Made by a program: the position numbers and the translations under genes. Below are positions 1 to 7,100 of a DNA stretch of 9,238 nt, one piece after another; the stretch's first letter is position 1, and every line of letters starts with the position of its first letter. The stretch spans positions 1 through 9,238 of the forward strand of contig CAZIKB010000187.1 of the NCBI GenBank assembly GCA_964539665.1. The letters are read 5' to 3'. The DNA is from CAZIKB01 sp964539665 (GTDB lineage Bacteria; Zhuqueibacterota; Zhuqueibacteria; Oceanimicrobiales; Oceanimicrobiaceae). The notes beneath the pieces were generated by a model. It did no database searches and was not told where the DNA came from. It saw only the letters and a program-made list of their open reading frames with translations.

Positions 1-334
1 AGAATAAAAAAGTTTATTCATACCATCCCCCTTTTAGATAAGTAAAAATGTTGAAATTATATCTATAAAGAAAATAATTGATTACACTATTCAGTATTCA
101 GTACGTTCGCTGTAGAATAAAGTAAAATCGAGTTCAAAGCAGAATGGACAATTAAATATAGAGATACTTATGTGGAATTACAATAAATTACTTATTTCAC
201 AACAATTTTAGATTATTTGCTGCATTATTATGCGATTGACACCGCCCTGGTTGGAGGAAGAAAATAATTTTTGATAGGAAGAGTTAAATTAAACCCGGAT
301 AAATTATAATCTCAAATCAGACTTAGATTTAGGT
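1..334. other. AT-rich non-coding stretch at window start
   Basis: I see no convincing coding region on either strand. The stretch lies downstream of the minus-strand dipeptidase gene. The only structures I can point to are two tandem copies of the heptamer TATTCAG at 88-101 and a 9-bp inverted repeat at its right edge, listed separately. A gene extending in from beyond position 1 cannot be excluded, but nothing here supports one. Confidence 0.6.
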
Positions 335-340
335 TTAATT
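287..340 (-). repeat. 9-bp inverted repeat around the dipeptidase stop codon
   Basis: The arm aattaaacc (287-295) is perfectly complementary to ggtttaatt (332-340). The 36-nt loop contains a smaller aaatc/gattt pairing (314-318 with 326-330). The right arm spans the stop codon of the minus-strand dipeptidase gene, so in that transcript it would form a 3'-end stem. It is AT-rich and has no clean U-tract, so it is at best a weak terminator or 3' stabilising hairpin and may be chance in AT-rich DNA. Confidence 0.25.
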
Positions 341-1975
341 GCCACAAACCTCTTTAAACACCCGCATGACATTGCCCCCTAATATTTTTTCGATGTCTGA
401 ACGGGAGTATCCTTTTTTTAGCAATTCGAGGGTCAAATTCGGAAACTTCGATACATCTTCCAACCCGGTAATCATACTACTGATGCCGTCAAAATCGGAC
501 CCAAGTCCGACATGATCGATCCCAACCAGGTTTTTTATATAGTCAATATGATTGACAACCTGTGAAATGTTCCTGCCGCTACCGGACAGAAACCAGTGAT
601 AAAAAACGACGCCAATCACGCCGCCGGAATTGGCTATGGCAATGATCTGGTTGTCATTCAGATTTCGGTAATGATTATATAATTTTCTTGCTCCTGAATG
701 TGTCGCAATGATCGGATTCTTAGTTGTTTGCAAAATATCTTCGATTGTTTTGATGCCAACATGCGAGACATCGATCATGATGCCCAAAGAATCAAGCCGG
801 GTGATGACCTGCTTGCCAAACTCCGACAAACCAACTGTCGCGGATCGGTCATCTTTTGCGGATACGGCCCAGTCCGTGCTGTTGTTCCAGGTAATCGTCA
901 GATATCTCACTCCCAGCTCATAAAGCGTATCCAGTTTGGTAACGTCATTTTCGATCACATGCCCGCCTTCAACAGCGAGAACGCCGGCAATTTTATTGTT
1001 TTGTTGGATAGCCAGGGCCTCGGCCGCCGTGCGCGCCTGCCCGAGACTTTCCGTATTAAGGGACAATTCATTCTTAAAAATATTAATCATATTGATCGCA
1101 GATTGATAATATGTGGCATCTCCGGGATTCACCCAAACGGCAAAGAATTGAAAATCCACCCCGCCCAGTTTGAGTCTTGGAATATCGGTATGATGATAAG
1201 TGTGAAGAGTAGATAAATGGTAATTTGGATCAGAGTAATAGATAATTTCCAGGACATCATTATGCAAATCGAACAGATTAGATTGTGAATGAATGGTTTC
1301 TATGGATCTTTCAAAGTATTCTCCCCCCTGAATTTCTGCGGTTGAAGAATCCGGGACATAACTAAATTTTGACATAATCAGACGAATCGGTATGCCGGAG
1401 GTGGTTTTTGGGAACTGCCTGATCATCATTGAGCCAGAATTAAAATCTGATAATCCTGAACCGGTCAAACCATCCAACTGTGTAACTTTTTTTGTGATAG
1501 ATGCACTTTGGGTTTTGATATTTATAAAGTAGACACCGGCGGCTCCGTGGCCTGCCCAGTCAATAGAATACCTACCGGCATTTAAAGTTGATTCGCGGGA
1601 TTCTACAAGCTCACCAAGTATATTAAAAATAGTTACTTTTACCGGGCTGTGATGCGGCAGGAAAAATTCAATTTTTGTTTTCGGATTAAACGGATTGGGA
1701 TATGGTGATGATACATCAAATTTTAACGGAAGCAGGTCCCGCTCCTCGATCGAAGATGTCCCGTTAAATTCCCAATAACCCGCCGGGTTTGTCTTTACGG
1801 TATCTGAAAGCCCGGTATTCAGATTGGTTATCGTAATTGATACATCTGCTAGTTCATTTTTTGAAACCACATCAAACACCCTGCCACTGATCTGAATATT
1901 TTCAATCTGGGAAAACGCAGAGACGATTAAGGCGAGTAAGATGGCTACAATTTTAAAGATAAATTTTAACCGCAT
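335..1975 (-). CDS. Secreted M19 (membrane/renal-type) dipeptidase with N-terminal carboxypeptidase-regulatory-like and FlgD/sorting-like domains
   Basis: A zinc metallopeptidase of family M19, which hydrolyses dipeptides and sometimes beta-lactam-like substrates; here it is exported. Residues 1-23 form a signal peptide (basic start, hydrophobic core, likely cut near AFSQ; no lipobox Cys). Residues about 27-75 resemble a carboxypeptidase-regulatory-like beta-sandwich (SGRVFD start, NPAGYWEF end). Residues about 82-166 match the FlgD-like/type A sorting-like module, with PYPNPFNPKTKIEF, VTIFNILGELV and GVYFINI. The M19 domain runs from about 234 to 546. Its expected metal ligands are visible: H238 and D240 (LHND), E336 (VEGGH), H405 (DVSHVG), H426 (ATHSG) and D494 (GSDFDG), plus R437 for substrate binding. 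W363 occupies the position of the substrate-contacting His of the human enzyme. The start is supported by GGAGGG (minus-strand complement of 1982-1987), 6 nt upstream. The odd point is the sorting-like module, normally C-terminal but internal here. The M19 assignment is firm; the exact substrate is unknown. Confidence 0.93.
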   Translation of the reverse strand: MRLKFIFKIVAILLALIVSAFSQIENIQISGRVFDVVSKNELADVSITITNLNTGLSDTVKTNPAGYWEFNGTSSIEERDLLPLKFDVSSPYPNPFNPKTKIEFFLPHHSPVKVTIFNILGELVESRESTLNAGRYSIDWAGHGAAGVYFINIKTQSASITKKVTQLDGLTGSGLSDFNSGSMMIRQFPKTTSGIPIRLIMSKFSYVPDSSTAEIQGGEYFERSIETIHSQSNLFDLHNDVLEIIYYSDPNYHLSTLHTYHHTDIPRLKLGGVDFQFFAVWVNPGDATYYQSAINMINIFKNELSLNTESLGQARTAAEALAIQQNNKIAGVLAVEGGHVIENDVTKLDTLYELGVRYLTITWNNSTDWAVSAKDDRSATVGLSEFGKQVITRLDSLGIMIDVSHVGIKTIEDILQTTKNPIIATHSGARKLYNHYRNLNDNQIIAIANSGGVIGVVFYHWFLSGSGRNISQVVNHIDYIKNLVGIDHVGLGSDFDGISSMITGLEDVSKFPNLTLELLKKGYSRSDIEKILGGNVMRVFKEVCGN

Positions 1976-2035
1976 GACATACCCTCCGGTTTAGAGATAA
2001 TTTTACTTAACTGTATCATATATATCTGTCATATA

Positions 2036-2275
2036 CCTGTGATTACAGATTAAATATCGCATAAATGATACATTAAAATTAACCCGATCCGTATAGTATA
2101 TAAATACATTTTATCGTCTGTTTCGGTCGGAGCGAAAAATGAAAGCTATGGAATAAATATAAGTAATGTGCAGATCAGTGCAAAGAAAAATAATAATATC
2201 TATTAATATCCGACCAAGACACACAGGTTCAAGAGGTGTATGTTGGTTGATTTGTCCCTGTGATTACAAATTAAA
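2036..2275 (+). repeat. Pair of 19-bp direct repeats, 221 bp apart
   Basis: The sequence cctgtgattacagattaaa at 2036-2054 recurs at 2257-2275 with one mismatch (g to a at the 13th position). Both copies lie in non-coding DNA upstream of the dipeptidase gene. They could be paired regulator-binding sites, the scar of a short duplication, or ends of a small decayed insertion. No terminal inverted repeats or transposase remnants are seen between them. Confidence 0.45.
2213..2247 (+). repeat. Imperfect 12-bp hairpin in the intergenic region
   Basis: Arms accaagacacac (2213-2224) and gtgtatgttggt (2236-2247) pair at 10 of 12 positions around an 11-nt loop. There is no U-tract on either strand, so a terminator is unlikely. 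It could be structured RNA or chance. Confidence 0.25.
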
Positions 2276-2493
2276 AAAGGATTTACTCAAGAGAAATCAA
2301 AAAAGGGAATCATTAAACAAAAATGTCTTTCTTCGATCTATGGGATATAATATAGCCTAAGCATTATACAAGAGATATTGAAGCTATTATTTATAAATAG
2401 GATATATTTTTGATGAGATATTAAGTGAAAGATGAATGATATTAGAGGCCTTTTTACACTTTTTTCAGGAAAGTGCTTATTATTCGAAATATA

Positions 2494-2520
2494 TTGAAAG
2501 AAAATATCGTAATATATAAT
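2494..2520 (+). promoter_or_regulatory. Possible sigma70-like promoter for the downstream membrane-protein gene
   Basis: TTGAAA at 2494-2499 and TATAAT at 2515-2520 are separated by 15 nt, slightly short of the ideal 17. A second TATAAT lies at 2530-2535. The predicted leader would be about 100 nt and would include the 7-bp inverted repeat ttcccgg/ccgggaa (2552-2558, 2593-2599). In DNA this AT-rich, such hexamers arise often by chance, so this is a weak call. Confidence 0.22.
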
Positions 2521-2627
2521 GCTGTGTATTATAATCCTTAAAATGCTTCAATTCCCGGCGCCCCGAGCAGAAAATGTTGTCACACCTGTTACCCGGGAAA
2601 AAGAATAACAATTAGTAGGGGGATACG

Positions 2628-3134
2628 ATGAATGATGAAAACGTTGGTGGTGTTCACTGGAGTTTCTGGGCAATCGGCGCTGTCGCGCTGATTTGGAATG
2701 TTATGGGTGTCATAAATTTCTTCGTGCAGATGAATCCTGATGTACTCGCTGCATATCGCGAGTCCGAGCGCGCGATAATCGAAGGCCGACCCGCATGGGC
2801 CACCGGAGGTTTTGCGATAGCCGTTTTCGGCGGTGCGCTTGGCTGCCTTTTGCTTCTACTCAGGAAGTCGGCTGCGTACTATTTGTTTATCGCGTCGCTA
2901 CTTGGCGTGCTTGTGACAATGATCCATGCTCTTGGCGNNNNNNNNNNNNNNNNNNNNNNNNNNNNNNNNNNNNNNNNNNNNNNNNNNNNNNNNNNNNNNN
3001 NNNNNNNNNNNNNNNNNNNNNNNNNNNNNNNNNNNNNCGGCGAGATCTTGGGGATTATTCTGATGCCGCTGGTGGTGGCGGCTTTTTTGATCTGGTATTC
3101 GAAGCAGGCCGAGAGCAAGGGTTGGATCAGCTAG
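2628..3134 (+). CDS. Small four-helix membrane protein of unknown function, interrupted by an assembly gap
   Basis: An integral membrane protein of about 145-150 residues if the family length holds. I recognise the N-terminal pattern (WSFWAIGAVALIWNVMG, then NFFVQMN) as typical of a proteobacterial-type small membrane protein family often labelled, without good evidence, sugar transporter. Hydrophobic segments lie at residues about 10-33, 58-78 and 82-102 before the gap, with a fourth just after it, ending in a charged tail (KQAESKGWIS). The start is supported by AGGGGGA at 2617-2623, 4 nt upstream. The reading frame is continuous with exactly 100 N, but that number is a placeholder. The visible parts give 103 plus 31 residues, so I infer the real missing piece is nearer 10-15 residues. 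The gene sits in a GC-rich patch (38/60 G+C at 2761-2820) inside AT-rich flanks, suggesting acquisition from elsewhere. The molecular function is unknown. Confidence 0.72.
   Translation: MNDENVGGVHWSFWAIGAVALIWNVMGVINFFVQMNPDVLAAYRESERAIIEGRPAWATGGFAIAVFGGALGCLLLLLRKSAAYYLFIASLLGVLVTMIHALGXXXXXXXXXXXXXXXXXXXXXXXXXXXXXXXXXXGEILGIILMPLVVAAFLIWYSKQAESKGWIS
2938..3037. other. Assembly gap (100 N)
   Basis: Exactly 100 consecutive N, the conventional placeholder for a scaffold gap of unknown length. The same GC-rich protein-coding sequence lies on both sides and reads as one transmembrane protein, which supports the join as correct. The number of missing bases and codons is not determined by this sequence. 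Confidence 0.99.
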
Positions 3135-3143
3135 GAGCAGCAG

Positions 3144-3172
3144 TTGAGCTCAAGCATTATGTAGCTAATAAT
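3144..3172. promoter_or_regulatory. Two adjacent palindromes upstream of the dehalogenase gene
   Basis: A perfect 10-bp palindrome, ttgagctcaa (3144-3153), is followed 2 nt later by a near-perfect one, attat-g-tagcta-ataat (3156-3172), with a single unpaired G at 3161. They lie between the membrane-protein stop and the dehalogenase ribosome-binding site, right where composition falls from GC-rich to AT-rich. They could be an operator or a small 3' hairpin; the sequence alone cannot decide. Confidence 0.3.
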
Positions 3173-3210
3173 TGATGAATAAATCTTGGAGACAAAAAAA
3201 TCTTAAATAT

Positions 3211-3217
3211 AAAGGTG
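3211..3217 (+). promoter_or_regulatory. Ribosome-binding site deciding the dehalogenase start
   Basis: AAAGGTG, 5 nt before the ATG at 3223. The alternative upstream starts (TTG 3172, ATG 3175) have no purine-rich element at a suitable distance, so the shorter protein is preferred. Confidence 0.6.
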
Positions 3218-3222
3218 TATAT

Positions 3223-4101
3223 ATGTCAAAAAATATATCAGCAGAATTTCCATTTAAATCCAATTACGTTGAAGTTTCTGGGTCAAAAGTGCATTATGTA
3301 GATGAAGGTTCAGGTGATCCCATCCTTTTCTTACATGGGAATCCAACCTCAAGTTATTTGTGGCGAAACATTATTCCTTATTTGACAACACAAGGTCGCT
3401 GTATTGCCCCGGACTTAATTGGAATGGGAAAATCTGATAAACCACGATTAGCATATCGTTTTTCAGATCATTACAAATATGTAAAAGGCTTTATTGAGAA
3501 GTTAGAATTGAAAAATATTACTCTGGTTATTCACGATTGGGGCTCTGGGCTTGGTTTTCACTATGCAATGGAAAACGAAAGTAATGTAAGAGGCATAGCA
3601 TTCATGGAGGCGATGTTGAAACCGATGAGATGGAGTGATTTTCCTAAGGATTTCAAACTGGGTTTTAGGCTGATGCGTACTCCAATCATAGGTTGGTTTA
3701 TGATTAGTGTAATGAATGTTTTTGTAAAACAAATTTTGCCGGATGCAACTTCGCGTGATTTGACACCAGTGGAGAGATCCAACTATTTGGAACCATTTAA
3801 GACCATCAAGTCAAGGAAACCGATCCGCCAATGGCCATGTGAGATACCGATCGATGGAAATCCTTCAGATATGCATTCGCTTATATCCAATTATTGCCAA
3901 AAGTTGCAGAATTCTAATCTGCCAAAACTACTTTTTCACGCCACTCCAGGTGGAATTGTCACACCTGATTTGGTTGAATGGTCTAAAGAAAAGTTAAAGA
4001 ACTTAAAAACTGTAGATATTGGTTCAGGTATTCATTATCTTCAGGAGGATAATCCACACAAAATTGGTGAAGAATTGTCAAAATGGTATATGAGCTTGTA
4101 G
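3223..4101 (+). CDS. dhaA: Haloalkane dehalogenase, subfamily II (DhaA/LinB-like)
   Basis: An alpha/beta-hydrolase that cleaves carbon-halogen bonds hydrolytically, giving an alcohol, a halide ion and a proton; cytoplasmic, cofactor-free. The 292-residue length fits the 293-296 of DhaA and LinB. All functional residues align with one constant offset of -1 to DhaA numbering: halide-binding N40 (in HGNPTSSYLWRNI), nucleophile D105 and halide-binding W106 (IHDWGSGLGF), catalytic acid E129 (FMEA), and base H271 (GIHYLQEDNP). Other family signatures are IAPDLIGMGKSDKP, PKLLF and TPG near residues 240-250. The cap domain is about 131-210 and is the most divergent part. I chose the ATG at 3223 because AAAGGTG lies 6 nt upstream and the protein then starts like DhaA (SGTGFPF-like AEFPF); an in-frame TTG/ATG at 3172/3175 would add 16-17 unrelated residues. 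Substrate range cannot be read from sequence; the symbol indicates family, not proven orthology. Confidence 0.9.
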   Translation: MSKNISAEFPFKSNYVEVSGSKVHYVDEGSGDPILFLHGNPTSSYLWRNIIPYLTTQGRCIAPDLIGMGKSDKPRLAYRFSDHYKYVKGFIEKLELKNITLVIHDWGSGLGFHYAMENESNVRGIAFMEAMLKPMRWSDFPKDFKLGFRLMRTPIIGWFMISVMNVFVKQILPDATSRDLTPVERSNYLEPFKTIKSRKPIRQWPCEIPIDGNPSDMHSLISNYCQKLQNSNLPKLLFHATPGGIVTPDLVEWSKEKLKNLKTVDIGSGIHYLQEDNPHKIGEELSKWYMSL

Positions 4102-4192
4102 CCGTATACCGATAAATCTCATTGACCAATAGTATTTATTGTAATTGCATATTCAGCCAGCAAATCACCGATTATTTTTATAACTTGTCAGT

Positions 4193-7100
4193 ATGAAACG
4201 CTCCCGTCAATTAGCTGCAATCATGTTCACCGATATCGTGGGATATACGGCTCTTATGCAGCAGAATGAAAAGAAGGCCATCCAAACCAGGGATAAACAC
4301 CGACGCATATTCAAATCCATCACTGAAAAGCATAAAGGAAAGATTCTGCAATACTATGGCGATGGTACATTAAGCATATTCGATAGTGCTATCGATGCGG
4401 TAAAATGCGGGATTGAAATGCAGCTTGGCTTCCGGAAAGATCCCCCAATACCAGTGAGAATTGGAATTCATACCGGCGACATTATTTTCAGCGAAGAAGA
4501 GATCATTGGAGATAGTGTAAATGTTGCCTCACGCATAGAATCTCTGGCAGTTCCGGGTAGTGTTTTTATCTCTGATAAGGTCTATGACGAAATCAAAAAC
4601 CAGGAATCCGTCAAGACTTCCCTGCTGAAGACATTTAAACTGAAGAATATTGAAAAACCAATTGAAGTCTATGCCATTTCTAATGTAGGACTAATCGTTC
4701 CAAAACCCGCAGACATTAAAGGTAAAACTGACATAGATCATTCTTCTGTGCCTGAAAAACAAGAACAGTCAAAATCTATATCTGAGCCAATTTTAGCCAC
4801 TAAACTCTATATCCCCCCACCCCGGCCTAAAGTTGTCCTCCGCTCCCGGCTAATCGCGCGGCTGAACGATGGTCTGCATGGCAGACTGACTCTCATCTCG
4901 GCCCCCGCCGGCTTTGGTAAAACCACGTTAGTCAGCGAATGGGTAGCCGGTTGTGAACGACTGGCCGCCTGGCTGTCGCTGGACGAAAGGGATAACGATC
5001 CCACACGATTTCTGGCTTACCTCATTGCTGCTTTGCAGACGATTGTGACGAATATTGGCGACGGGGTATTGGGTGTGCTCAAATCCCCTCAGCCGCCGCC
5101 AACCGAATCGATTCTGACAGCCCTGCTCAATGAAATCACCATCATCCCCGAGAATTTCATTTTGATCCTTGACGACTACCACGTTATTGATGCCGAACCG
5201 GTTGACAATGCCCTCACTTTTCTGCTCGACCACCTGCCACCGCAGATGCACTTGGTTATCACTACCCGTGAGGATCCTCATCTGCCCCTGGCCCGGCTAC
5301 GTGCACGGAGCCAATTGACCGAACTGCGTGTCACAGACTTGCGTTTTACCTCCTCCGAAGTCGCCGGATTCCTCAACCAGGTGATGAGCCTAAACCTCTC
5401 AGCAGAAGACATCGCCATACTGGAAAACCGCACCGAAGGTTGGGTGGCCGGGCTCCAACTGGCCGCTCTCTCAATGCAGGGAAGAGATGACATTCCCGGA
5501 TTCATAAAGGCCTTCAAAGGCGATGACCGGTACATCGTGGATTACCTGGTTGAAGAGGTCCTGCAGAGCCAGCCCGATAGCGTCCGGAGTTTCTTGCTAC
5601 AAACTTCCATTCTCGACCAGCTAAGTGGCCCCCTGTGTGATGCTGTCACTGGCCGGAAAGATGGCAAAAAGATGCTGGAAGCCCTGGAGCGAGGCAACCT
5701 GTTTGTCGTTTCGCTGGATGATAAGCGCCAGTGGTATCGGTATCACCATCTCTTTGCAGAGGTTCTCCATACACGAGCAATGGAGGAGCAGCCCGAACAA
5801 GTACTTACCATGCATCGGCAGGCAAGCGAGTGGTACGAACAGAGTGGTCTGTCGGCCGACGCCATCCGCCACGCTCTTGCTGCTGAGGATTTCGAGTGGG
5901 CAGCGGGACTTATCGAGCTGGCATGGCCGGAAACGGACAGGTATATCCAGTCTGCGCCGTGGCTTGGCTGGGTGAAGGCGTTACCCGATGAGTTGGTCCG
6001 CATCAGGCCTGTGCTCAATGTTAATTATGCCTGGGCCTTACTGGATATCGGTGAAATGGAAGCCGGCGAGGCCCGGTTGCAGGAAGTCGGGAAATTATTG
6101 GAAACCGCAGAAGATATAAATGAGAATCCGGAAGCCCAGACCAGGATGGTCATTGTGGACAAGGAACAATTTCAGTTACTACCGTCAACAATTGCCTCCG
6201 CGCATGCCTATCTTGCCGGGACATTTGGCGACATACCCGGCACTATAAAGTACACACGGCAGAGCATCGACCTTTTACCTGAGGACGATCATTTCAGGCG
6301 CGAAGGGGAAACAGCAATGCTGGGAATCTCATACTTTGCTATCGGAGACCTTGAAGCAGCTTACCGGACCTTTGCAGGTAGTCTGGAGGGTATGAGGAAT
6401 TCCGGCGACATCGATAACGACATCGGCGGTGTATTTTTACTTGCTGATATAAGGATAGCGCAAGGTCGTCTTTTTGATGCAATAGGTCTCTATGAGCAGT
6501 CATTGGAGCTTGTACCGGAGCAAGGGTCTGTACTGCCTGGAACGGCATACGTGTATTTGGGTCTGAGTAAACTTTATCGTGAGCAGGGTAATCCGATAGT
6601 AGCCAGAAAGCATTTGCTGAGTAGTGAAGAGGCAAATGAGTACTCACCGTACCAACTATGGCAGTATCGCTTCATCCTTGCGCAAGCGAAAGTAGAAGAG
6701 GATCAGGGGAACCTTGACAGCGCGCTCGATTTACTCAGCAAAGCAGAACGACTGTACTACCGAAATGTTGTACCCGATTTGCGTCCGCTAGCCGCATTGA
6801 AGACACAGGTATGGATTAAGCAAGACAAGTTGAACAAAGCCCTGGCTTGGGCGCGTGAGCAGGGCCTGTCTTTTGATGACGAACTAAGCTACCTGCGCGA
6901 GTTTGAACACCTCACCTTGAGCAGGGTACTCATCGCCCGGTTTAAAAGCGAGCATACAGAATCCTATATTTTTAAGGCAATGGAACTACTTGAGCGCCTT
7001 TTGAAAGCAGCCGAAGAAGGTGAGCGAACGGGAAGCGTGATCGAAATCCTGGTGCTGCAAGCGCTGGCTCACCAGGCCAAGGATAACATACCGCTTGGTC

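Larger units (their letters stand above)
1976..2627. other. Long, very AT-rich intergenic region between divergent genes
   Basis: About 650 nt separate the minus-strand dipeptidase start from the plus-strand membrane-protein start, so promoters for both must lie here. I counted 12 G+C in 60 bases at 2461-2520. It holds a 19-bp direct repeat (2036/2257), a weak 12-bp hairpin (2213-2247), a small TTTCG/CGAAA stem near 2125-2141, a possible promoter at 2494-2520, and a GC-rich leader from about 2551 on. The only notable open frame (2166-2360, 64 codons) has no ribosome-binding site and no recognisable protein features, so I leave it unannotated. Confidence 0.6.

Noticed and set aside
698..1216. 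172-codon plus-strand open frame opposite the dipeptidase gene
   Set aside because: The minus-strand frame carries the full M19 motif set, so this is its antisense shadow.
2166..2360. 64-codon open frame in the AT-rich intergenic region
   Set aside because: No ribosome-binding site, no recognisable motif, and a composition consistent with random AT-rich DNA; it also overlaps a hairpin and one direct-repeat copy.
3143..3149. GTTGAGC matching the integron attC core GTTRRRY
   Set aside because: No matching RYYYAAC partner at a suitable distance, no second site after other genes, and no integrase; a 7-nt match is expected by chance.
2359..3160. 9-bp direct repeat aagcattat flanking the GC-rich islet (2359-2367 and 3152-3160), as a target-site duplication
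   Set aside because: In AT-rich DNA a shared 9-mer over about 800 bp is expected roughly by chance, and the repeat positions do not coincide with the left composition boundary near 2551.
3172..3222. Longer dehalogenase start at 3172/3175
   Set aside because: It would add 16-17 basic residues with no family match, and the good ribosome-binding site lies downstream, in front of the ATG at 3223.
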